Assembly (NCBI GenBank): GCA_963546185.1
Contig: CAUULU010000006.1
Location: forward strand, 1-31,631
Source of the DNA: JABCPO02 sp963546185
GTDB lineage: Bacteria > Bacillota > Clostridia > TANB77 > CAG-508
Reading direction: 5' to 3'
Length of the DNA: 31,631 nt
The position numbers and the translations under genes are program-made. Under the pieces are notes generated by a model. The model made no database searches. It saw nothing but the letters and a program-made list of their open reading frames with translations, and had not been told where the DNA came from. Position 1 is the first letter of the stretch. The number at the start of each line of letters is the position of its first letter. Of the stretch, positions 1 through 6,069 are shown piece by piece.

Positions 1-44
1 CACCGCCAGCGTTTATCCTGAGCCAGGATCAAACTCTCAATTTT
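1..44 (-). rRNA. 16S ribosomal RNA, 5' end only (partial)
   Basis: Read on the minus strand the first bases contain the universal 5' segment of 16S rRNA, AGAGTTTGATCCTGGCTCAG, followed by the usual AACGCTGGCGG stretch. The gene runs off the left edge of the window. The exact mature 5' end is inferred to within a few bases. The gene is transcribed leftward from the promoter at 207-235. Confidence 0.97.
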
Positions 45-200
45 TGTTTAATCTTTTTCTCATTCAAACCTTCCGGCTTGTCTTTGCTTTTTCCTATTTA
101 TTTTGGACAGTTCTCTGTCCGCTTGGTTTTATTTTCTCTAAAGGATATTGTTTATTTTTCAATGTACTGTTTTATATGTTTTTGCTTTCTCTTAAGCACA
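45..200 (-). other. rRNA operon leader with a GGACAG/CTGTCC hairpin
   Basis: This is the transcribed spacer between the inferred start site near 200 and the 16S 5' end. It has no plausible gene; open frames here lack a ribosome binding site and recognisable sequence. A perfect 6-bp inverted repeat with a 4-base loop lies at 105-120 (GGACAG, AGAA loop on the minus strand, CTGTCC). It could be an RNA processing or antitermination element, but I see no clear boxA sequence. Confidence 0.6.
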
Positions 201-206
201 TGTTTT

Positions 207-235
207 ATTATAGCTTTATACTGCTATTCTGTCAA
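207..235 (-). promoter_or_regulatory. Consensus sigma-A promoter of the rRNA operon
   Basis: On the minus strand the -35 box TTGACA (230-235) and -10 box TATAAT (207-212) both match consensus, with a 17-base spacer. This is the strongest promoter seen in the window and fits an rRNA operon. Confidence 0.9.
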
Positions 236-270
236 TACTTTTTTAAAACTTTTTTTATTTTTTTAATTTT

Positions 271-296
271 AAAAAAGGTGTCATTTTCTTGACACC
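271..296 (-). terminator. Rho-independent terminator of the permease/DUF1980 operon
   Basis: A 7-bp perfect stem (GGTGTCA with TGACACC, 277-283 and 290-296) has a 6-base loop. On the minus strand it is followed by a run of six T. It lies downstream of the DUF1980 gene and separates that transcript from the rRNA promoter. Confidence 0.85.
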
Positions 297-354
297 TAAA
301 ATATAACATGTTTTCTTTTACTTTTCAATACTTTTTATTCTTTTTTTACTATAT

Positions 355-1503
355 TTAGTAGATTTGATTTTCTTTTGGTTCTTCAACTTGTTTTGCTTCT
401 ATATATTCTATATATGGTTCACCATTTTCCACTTGGATTTTTCCTTGTAGTTCATACCATTTCCCTTCTTCCATCTTTCCATCTGCTTTTACTGGATATC
501 CTACAAGTGTCATATCGATTGCACAACAATATATCTTCCATAATCCTATCCCTATATATCCTTCTTTAATTTCTTCTGCTTTAAATGTTCTTCCTATTAT
601 TTTAATTTTCTTATCTTTAAATAAGTCTGGATTTTCATATATTGCTTCCATTATTTTCATAAAATTATCTACTGTTATTTCAACTATACTATCACCATCT
701 ATATATCTTTTAGCAAGTTCTTGTTTTTGTGCTTTTAAATTATCAGTTGTATCTGTGTTTTTTAGTTCATTTATCATTTCTTGTGTTGCATAAACTACAT
801 CTGCTACTTGTACTTTAGTATTTTCATCTATATTTTTTAAGTTATTTACCTCTCTTATTTTTCCAAGCATCTTTTGTAATGATAAACTTTCATCTAATTC
901 AAACATGTATTGGCTTATACTTTTCATTTCTCCTACAATTTTCAAATTATATTTTTTAATAAACTCTTGTATTTCGTCTTTTGTTACTCCCTGTTTGAAT
1001 CCAACTAATATTCTATTATCTATATACCATGTTTCTGTTTCTGGATCTACAGATATATATTTTTTCTTCACCGGTTTTATATATTCTGTTTCTGTATTTG
1101 AATCTGCAGTTAAATATACGCCTTTAAATTCATATTCCTTATCATCTGAAACTTGTTTAGTCTTTTCATAATTTGCTGTATTAACTCCTATTTGTTTTCC
1201 TTTTCTGTTTAATACTGCATCACTTGCTCTCCCATCTCCTGCATATACTATTAATGCTATAGATATTATAAACACTAGAGTTGATACCCCTATTTTCCTA
1301 TTTCTTGGTTTTGCTACAAGAAACAATACTATTAATACAAAAACTCCAAATACTCCCATTAGATTAAATTGTTTTCCTATATAATTAGAAAAGTTTTGTG
1401 ATACATATAAGTATATATAAAATCCTATTACACCTAATATCCATATTTTTTCTATTAAATTAGATAGTTTTACCGTTTTATTATTTTTTTCTGTATTTAT
1501 CAT
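355..1503 (-). CDS. TIGR03943/DUF1980 (YcgQ-like) membrane protein with an inserted prodomain-like segment
   Basis: The 382-residue protein has three hydrophobic N-terminal segments (about 20-35, 48-64 and 72-88). At about 272-372 it has a C-terminal domain typical of the YcgQ family, with a CCAIDM motif (about 326-331) and a KWYELQGKI strand. YcgQ proteins are encoded beside YcgR-type permeases, and here the permease lies directly upstream with a 19-base gap. Biochemical function is unknown; a metal or thiol-linked role is inferred from the partner. Residues about 158-240 look like an extra domain. The pattern, ILVGFKQGV followed by an amphipathic helix and a short LDES strand, resembles the inhibitory prodomains of subtilases (I9/fervidolysin type). 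That similarity is by eye only. The one CGG here (near 1072) straddles codons and is read normally. Start is ATG with GGAGAAAAG upstream. Confidence 0.8.
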   Translation of the reverse strand: MINTEKNNKTVKLSNLIEKIWILGVIGFYIYLYVSQNFSNYIGKQFNLMGVFGVFVLIVLFLVAKPRNRKIGVSTLVFIISIALIVYAGDGRASDAVLNRKGKQIGVNTANYEKTKQVSDDKEYEFKGVYLTADSNTETEYIKPVKKKYISVDPETETWYIDNRILVGFKQGVTKDEIQEFIKKYNLKIVGEMKSISQYMFELDESLSLQKMLGKIREVNNLKNIDENTKVQVADVVYATQEMINELKNTDTTDNLKAQKQELAKRYIDGDSIVEITVDNFMKIMEAIYENPDLFKDKKIKIIGRTFKAEEIKEGYIGIGLWKIYCCAIDMTLVGYPVKADGKMEEGKWYELQGKIQVENGEPYIEYIEAKQVEEPKENQIY

Positions 1504-1522
1504 CTTTTCTCCTATCCTTATT

Positions 1523-2497
1523 CTAAATTATAAAACAACTTATTAAATAAACTGTTAAAAATATTGTTCCTATTAAAACAATAACAAATTTTTTGTTAAA
1601 TGACTTATTAAGTACTATAGTATTTTTTATATCAATCATAGGCCCTAATAATATAAATGCAAGTATACTATTCTTGCTTAAACTATTCATAAATGTTCTT
1701 GCTATAAACGCATCAGATGTTGAACATAGACTTAAAGCAAATGCAAGAAGCATCATTATAAATGTTGATATATATTTGTTTTGTACAATTCCTCCTATAT
1801 TACTTATTGGAAGTAATATTTGCATTGTTGCTGCAAGAATTGCACCTACTGCCATATATGATATTATTCCCATAAAATCACCATACATTATATTAATTAT
1901 ATTTTTAACTCTACCTATTGGTCCTGTTTCTTTTTCATGAGTTGAACATGAACATCCTTCATGGTGGTGATGACATGTATGTATATGTTCATGTTCATGA
2001 TGATGGTGGCAATGATATTCATGATTTACTACACTTCCTTCTTCTTTTAGCACCAAATCTTTACATACTATATCTAATACAATACCTACAACTAACGCAA
2101 CTAATATTCCAAATATTGTCCTATATACAAATAATTTTGGCATTTCAAGTCCAAAAAGTAACATTTTTTCTGTTTCTCCAAATGCAAAAAATGTTGATAA
2201 TAATACAACAGGACTTATTATTGGTGATGCAAGCATAAAACTTACTATTACATTTGTTGGAACTTTCTTCTTTTTAAGTCTCATTGCTATTGGTATTACA
2301 GCACAATCACATGCTGGTATAAATAGTCCTAAAAATATACCTACTAAACTTCCAAGTACCCTATTTTTAGGTATCATCTTACTTATTCTTTCTTCTGAAA
2401 CAAATTCTTCTATTATTGCAGATATTAATGCTCCTAATAATAGAAATGGTATTGCTTCTAACATTATTGTTGTAAAATATATGGCTATATCTCTCAT
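1523..2497 (-). CDS. YcgR-like permease (DUF318/ArsP superfamily) with a His-rich loop
   Basis: A polytopic permease of 324 residues. Hydrophobic helices fill residues 1-150 and 205-324, and the family-type motif PACDCAVIP lies at about 60-68. The central cytoplasm-facing or external loop (about 159-190) is extremely rich in His with interspersed Cys, as in HEYHCHHHHEHEHIHTCHHH, and probably binds a transition metal. This superfamily includes organoarsenical and other exporters; the substrate here is not known. It is the first gene of a two-gene operon with the DUF1980 protein, as in other Firmicutes. The promoter at 2537-2565 overlaps a palindrome, suggesting repression by a dimeric regulator. 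Ribosome binding site AGAAGGAGAG precedes the ATG. Confidence 0.85.
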   Translation of the reverse strand: MRDIAIYFTTIMLEAIPFLLLGALISAIIEEFVSEERISKMIPKNRVLGSLVGIFLGLFIPACDCAVIPIAMRLKKKKVPTNVIVSFMLASPIISPVVLLSTFFAFGETEKMLLFGLEMPKLFVYRTIFGILVALVVGIVLDIVCKDLVLKEEGSVVNHEYHCHHHHEHEHIHTCHHHHEGCSCSTHEKETGPIGRVKNIINIMYGDFMGIISYMAVGAILAATMQILLPISNIGGIVQNKYISTFIMMLLAFALSLCSTSDAFIARTFMNSLSKNSILAFILLGPMIDIKNTIVLNKSFNKKFVIVLIGTIFLTVYLISCFII

Positions 2498-2536
2498 ATT
2501 CTCTCCTTCTTAAATCACATTATTTTAAATAATATC

Positions 2537-2565
2537 ATTATACACACGAAATTACAATATCGCAA
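2537..2565 (-). promoter_or_regulatory. Promoter of the permease/DUF1980 operon
   Basis: On the minus strand, -35 TTGCGA (2560-2565) and -10 TATAAT (2537-2542) have a 17-base spacer. The -35 box lies inside the palindrome at 2562-2574. Confidence 0.75.
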
Positions 2566-2610
2566 ATGATTTGCATATATATTATTGTTATTATATTGAA
2601 ATTACAATAT
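2548..2610 (+). repeat. 13-bp direct repeat flanking the palindrome
   Basis: GAAATTACAATAT occurs at 2548-2560 and again at 2598-2610, exactly 50 bases apart. One copy lies in the spacer of the permease promoter; the other overlaps the -35 box and spacer of the ROK promoter. The arrangement could be a pair of binding sites coordinating the two divergent promoters. Confidence 0.5.
2562..2574. promoter_or_regulatory. Operator-like palindrome GCAAATGATTTGC
   Basis: A perfect 6-1-6 inverted repeat overlaps the -35 box of the permease promoter. Its size and position fit a dimeric repressor site, for example of the Fur/Zur superfamily. The regulator identity is inference. The site lies 22 bases upstream of the divergent ROK gene's -35 box, so it could act on both genes. 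Confidence 0.55.
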
Positions 2611-2624
2611 ACAATACATATAAT
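2596..2624 (+). promoter_or_regulatory. Promoter of the ROK kinase gene
   Basis: -35 TTGAAA (2596-2601) and -10 TATAAT (2619-2624) are separated by 17 bases. They lie about 45 bases upstream of the ATG at 2668. Confidence 0.7.
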
Positions 2625-2667
2625 TAAATAAACAAATTAACAAATAATTATAAAAGGAATTAATAAT

Positions 2668-3606
2668 ATGAATAATGATATTAACTATATAGGAATTGAT
2701 ATTGGTGGTAGTCACACAAAAGTAGCACTTGTTACTAATAATTATGAAATTATATGTGAAGATAATGTTTTTTATGGAAACATCGAACCAAATTCAAAAC
2801 CTCCATATATATATGAACATATAACCAAATATATAGATAATTTATCTAAAGAAATCTTTGGTAACATCAAAGGAATTGCTGTTGCATGTCCTGGAATAAC
2901 TAAAGAAAATCAAATAATAGGCGCTGTTAATCTAGGTGGTACATCAGATATATTAATCAAAATACAAGAAAAATATAATATTCCATTATATAGTACTAAT
3001 GATGCTGTTGCAGCTTCTTTTGCTCAATTTAAAAAAGGCTCACTTATGGGTACTGCTAATGCTATATATTTTGGACTTGGTACAGGAGTAGGTTTTTCAG
3101 TTATTTTAAATAAGGAAATTCTTTTACCAAATGGACTACCAGTAGATCTTAGCCACACATCATATCTTAAAAATAATATAAAATGTTCTTGTGGCAAAGA
3201 TGATTGTATAGAAAAATACATATCTATAAAGGCATTAAGAACTAAATTAAATGATAGAATAAACAAAAAATACAATACTAATGATAATCTTAAAATAGAA
3301 ATCATCTTAGAACGATATGATATAAAAGATTATGAAGATATTCTTTCAGAATATGCTAATAATATTGTAACAATAATAATCAACCAAATTGAACTTTTCA
3401 AGCCTGACAAAGTTTGTTTAGGTGGTGGTTTTGTTAAAATCTCTAATAGTATTATTTTTACTATGATTAAAGATAAATATGAAAACTCAAAAATATTTTC
3501 TACATTATTTAACTATAATAAACCTGAAATCATTATATCAAAAAAATTAAATTGTTCTGAAATTGTTGGTGCCACATTATTACTAGAAGATAACTTAAAT
3601 AAATAA
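2668..3606 (+). CDS. ROK-family sugar kinase (glucokinase-like)
   Basis: A 312-residue ROK-family protein. It has the N-terminal ATP-phosphate motif DIGGSHTK (11-18), the catalytic-region ND (111-112, followed by AVAA), and GLGTGVGF (136-143). The ROK zinc site CSCGKDDC (173-180) follows a conserved His (163). A second glycine-rich motif, CLGGGF, is near the C-terminus. ROK kinases phosphorylate glucose, fructose, N-acetylmannosamine or related sugars in the cytoplasm; some family members are repressors, but no helix-turn-helix precedes the kinase here. The exact sugar cannot be told from sequence. AAAGGAATTAATAAT precedes the ATG. It contains no CGG codon. Confidence 0.88.
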   Translation: MNNDINYIGIDIGGSHTKVALVTNNYEIICEDNVFYGNIEPNSKPPYIYEHITKYIDNLSKEIFGNIKGIAVACPGITKENQIIGAVNLGGTSDILIKIQEKYNIPLYSTNDAVAASFAQFKKGSLMGTANAIYFGLGTGVGFSVILNKEILLPNGLPVDLSHTSYLKNNIKCSCGKDDCIEKYISIKALRTKLNDRINKKYNTNDNLKIEIILERYDIKDYEDILSEYANNIVTIIINQIELFKPDKVCLGGGFVKISNSIIFTMIKDKYENSKIFSTLFNYNKPEIIISKKLNCSEIVGATLLLEDNLNK

Positions 3607-3631
3607 TATAAATCACTCTACTTTCAAATTA

Positions 3632-3660
3632 TTGACAATACAATATAATAATATTATACT
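3632..3660 (+). promoter_or_regulatory. Promoter of the tRNA-Gly/tRNA-Cys unit
   Basis: -35 TTGACA (3632-3637) and -10 TATACT (3655-3660) have a 17-base spacer and end 11 bases before tRNA-Gly. Strong match, as expected for a stable-RNA promoter. Confidence 0.85.
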
Positions 3661-3671
3661 ATTAAAGTAAT

Positions 3672-3747
3672 GCGAGAGTAGCTCAGTTGATAGAGCGATG
3701 CCTTGCCAAGGCATAGGTCGCGGGTTTGAGCCCCGTCTCTCGCTCCA
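3672..3747 (+). tRNA. tRNA-Gly(GCC), CCA encoded, with an A19-U56 elbow
   Basis: The cloverleaf is complete: acceptor stem GCGAGAG/CTCTCGC, D stem GCTC/GAGC, anticodon stem ATGCC/GGCAT with the normal 7-base loop TTGCCAA, T stem GCGGG/CCCGT, discriminator T and encoded CCA. It should read GGC and GGU. The D loop is AGTTGATA and the T loop is TTTGAGC. By standard numbering, the nearly universal G19 and C56 are therefore A and T, a paired change that can keep the tertiary elbow base pair as A19-U56. The anticodon loop is not expanded and contains no CCG, so this tRNA is not a UCCG four-base reader of CGGA. Confidence 0.93.
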
Positions 3748-3821
3748 GGCGACATAGCCAAGCGGTAAGGCATGAGTCTGCAAAACTTTGATCCCCGGTT
3801 CGAATCCGGGTGTCGCCTCCA
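3748..3821 (+). tRNA. tRNA-Cys(GCA), CCA encoded
   Basis: It begins on the very next base after the CCA of tRNA-Gly. Acceptor stem GGCGACA/TGTCGCC, anticodon loop CTGCAAA (GCA), and canonical D loop (AGCGGTAA) and T loop (TTCGAAT) with normal G18, G19 and C56. Encoded CCA ends the gene. Confidence 0.95.
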
Positions 3822-3842
3822 AAAACAATTTAATTTTTTAAG

Positions 3843-3867
3843 CATCAATTTTGTTTGATGTTTTTTT
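3843..3867 (+). terminator. Terminator of the tRNA unit
   Basis: A stem CATCAA/TTGATG (3843-3848, 3855-3860) with a 6-base loop is followed by seven T. It lies 21 bases after tRNA-Cys. Confidence 0.75.
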
Positions 3868-3991
3868 ATTATATTCATAAATATTAAAATAATATTTCAA
3901 AAAAATTATATTATTATATCTTTTCATTTTTTTCATTTCATTTTCTATTATCACAAGTTAATCTAATTATTAGAAAGGAAATTATAATACA

Positions 3992-5195
3992 ATGAAAAAT
4001 AATAAAAATGGTATAACATTAATTGCACTTGTTATTACTATAATTATAATGTTGCTACTTGCAGCTGTAGCAATTCAACTTACACTTGGCGAAAATGGAC
4101 TCATCGCTAAATCAATACATTCACATAAAGAACAAGCAAAATCAGAATTATTAGAAACCGCAAAGTTAGAATACTCTAACTTATTAGCTAAAGATTTAGA
4201 AAATAATACAAAAGAAGCTAGTTTTAGCAAAATATTATCAACTTCTACTTTTCTTAAGAGCTATGATATCGTTGGTGATAATATAACTTCAAAAAACTCA
4301 AATGATGTTATAATGTCTAAAAAAGAATTAAAAGATACTCTAAACTTAGAAAATTCTAGTACTGAAATAGCAGACGAAGATAAATACTCAACTGTAATAA
4401 GACTAAAAGTACCTAATGGTTCTGAAGAAGAAAGAACACTTGGCATCGTTGTAGCTAGCGACTCTCATTATCCTATTTCTTTTGATTTAGATTTTGGAGA
4501 TGGAACAAAAACTTCTCACCCTGCATTTAATAGTTATACAACTTATAAACAAGTATATAATCCTGGAGAATATATTGTAAAAATCAAATTTAACAATCAT
4601 CCTCGGTTCTACTAGTACTTCTGTTCATTTTAATTCATATGAAAGGTCTCTTACAGAACACAATTATCAAAGTAAAATTGATTACGATATATTAAATATA
4701 GGAAAAGTTTATGATAACGAATTTAACTTTTATAAACCTTCAAATATTAAAAAAATGGCTATATCTGGTCTTATTCGTGTCATCAACGGGAAATTTCAAG
4801 CTTTGCCAGAAGATTTATTTGATATAGAAGGTTCTGAGCAAAATACTGGTTATGATTTTACAATTAAAAATCCAGATTATTATTCTAAAGTGGAGTTTAT
4901 CAATTGTAATTCTTTAAAGACAATACCAGAGAACATATTAAAACCTCTAAAAAACATGAAAGAATCAATTATATTTTTTGAAAATTGCAATGCAATAGAA
5001 AATATACCTGAAAATTTATTCAGACACAATAACAAACTTAGTATTCTAACCTATGGATTATTCAAAAACTGTTTAGGAATCAAACATATACCAACAAACT
5101 TATTAGATGGTAAAAATATTCAAAGTTTATATGGTTTATTCAGCGGATGCATAAATGCAGATAATTATAGCTCTTTACCTTCTAATTGGAAATAA
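3992..5195 (+). CDS. Pilin-like leader surface protein with PKD-like and leucine-rich-like regions (one CGG recoding site)
   Basis: Reading with a +1 skip at C4604 gives 400 residues. The N-terminus has short charge, then GITLIALVITIIIMLLL, a type IV prepilin-type N-terminus common in Clostridia. Residues about 150-210 resemble a PKD fold, with the DFGDGT motif and a downstream PGEYIVKIKF strand. Residues about 255-400 carry three or four leucine-rich-like units such as NSLKTIPENI, NAIENIPENLF and LGIKHIPTNLL, plus LYGLFSGC near the end, as seen in BspA-like surface proteins. Without the skip the protein stops four codons after CGG at TAG (4613-4615), and the leucine-rich part has no good start of its own. 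It is probably an exported or pseudopilin-anchored adhesin-like protein. AGAAAGGAAA precedes the ATG. Confidence 0.8.
4604..4607 (+). other. CGG+1 recoding site 1 (CCT CGGT), surface protein Gly205
   Basis: The in-frame CGG leads to TAG four codons on. Skipping the C gives Gly (GGT) and joins the PKD-like part to the downstream part in frame. It is the only plus-strand site and the only one with T after CGG. Confidence 0.85.
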
Positions 5196-5213
5196 CTTTA
5201 ATTAAATCATTAT

Positions 5214-5256
5214 AAAAAGATGAGATAACAAAATATGTTTATCTCATCTTTTTTTC
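5214..5256. terminator. Bidirectional terminator between the surface protein gene and pflA
   Basis: A 10-bp stem GATGAGATAA/TTATCTCATC (5219-5228, 5239-5248) has a T run on the plus side and an A run on the other. It can stop both converging transcripts. Confidence 0.85.
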
Positions 5257-5306
5257 TTTTAATTTCAATTTTATTTATCTATTATTTTATTTTTTCTTTT
5301 CTTTTT

Positions 5307-6063
5307 TTAACTACTTGCACTCTTCTTATTATTCACAATCTTTGCTATCTGTAGTATCTCTTTTGCTTTTCTTACATCTTCTTCATTTGCAAGTCTTACA
5401 CCATTTAAAGGATAATTTATTCCCATTTCTTCCCACTTATATCTTCCAAAATCTTTGTATGGAAGTATTTCTACATTTTCTATATTATTTAAAGTCATTA
5501 GAAAATCTCTCAAATTTTCTAAATCCTCTTCATTATCTGTATATCCGGGTACTAAAACTTGTCTTATCCATGTTGGTTTCCCTATTTCATCTAAATATTT
5601 TGCAAATTCTAATTCTAAATTATTGTGAATACCACATAATGATACACATTTTTTATCATCAATGTGTTTTATATCAAGAAGTACTAAATCTGTAACTTCT
5701 AAAACTTGTTCAATCTCTTTAGTTATTTCAAAATTTCCTGCAGTATCTAGTGCAGTATGTATTCCATTCTTTTTTAATTCTTTAAAAAGATTATATACAA
5801 AAAGAGGTTGAAGGAGAGGTTCTCCTCCGAGATATTGTAACTCCCCCTCCTGATGAATCAAAATATGGCTTATATCTTAATACATATTCTACCATTTCCT
5901 CTACTGTATAATCTTTTCCTATTCCTTCTTTCCATGTATCTCTATTATGACAATATTTACACTTAAGTTTACATCCCTGCATAAATATTACTGTTCTAAT
6001 TCCTGGGCCATCTACTGCTCCAAAACTCTCTACTGAGTGTATATTTCCTATTATTTCTTTCAT
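5307..6063 (-). CDS. pflA: Pyruvate formate-lyase activating enzyme (one CGG recoding site)
   Basis: With one +1 skip the protein is 251 residues, the usual PflA length. It is a radical SAM enzyme that installs the glycyl radical on PflB using S-adenosylmethionine and flavodoxin/ferredoxin electrons. The 4Fe-4S motif is CKLKCKYC (Cys-x3-Cys-x2-Cys, about 31-38), preceded by GPGIRTVIFMQG. The SAM-binding GGE motif SGGEPLLQP sits exactly at the recoding site (Gly79). Without the skip, the reading ends after 90 residues and loses most of the barrel. It starts 6 bases after the pflB stop, with AGGAT before the ATG, so the two genes form one operon. A second CGG, in CCC GGA (near 5547), straddles codons and needs no skip. 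Confidence 0.95.
5826..5829 (-). other. CGG+1 recoding site 2 (TCT CGGA), PflA Gly79
   Basis: Skipping C restores S-G-G-E-P, the radical SAM GGE motif. In-frame reading gives S-R-R-R-T and then an early stop. Confidence 0.95.
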
Positions 6064-6069
6064 TTTATC

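Noticed and set aside
44..292. Open frames of 82 and 62 residues in the rRNA leader
   Set aside because: They run antisense across the rRNA leader and promoter, lack a ribosome binding site and are low-complexity Phe/Leu strings from AT-rich DNA.
1974..2020. Repeated CATGATGATGG-like DNA as a tandem repeat or CRISPR-like element
   Set aside because: It is the coding sequence of the His-rich loop of the permease (His codons), in frame, not a separate repeat.
3672..3747. tRNA-Gly in the window as the four-base CGGA decoder
   Set aside because: Its anticodon loop is the normal 7 bases with GCC; a CGGA reader would need UCCG in an enlarged loop. Its odd elbow is reported separately.
3613..3878. 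Two open frames on the minus strand over the tRNA genes
   Set aside because: They are antisense to the two tRNAs and have no coding features.
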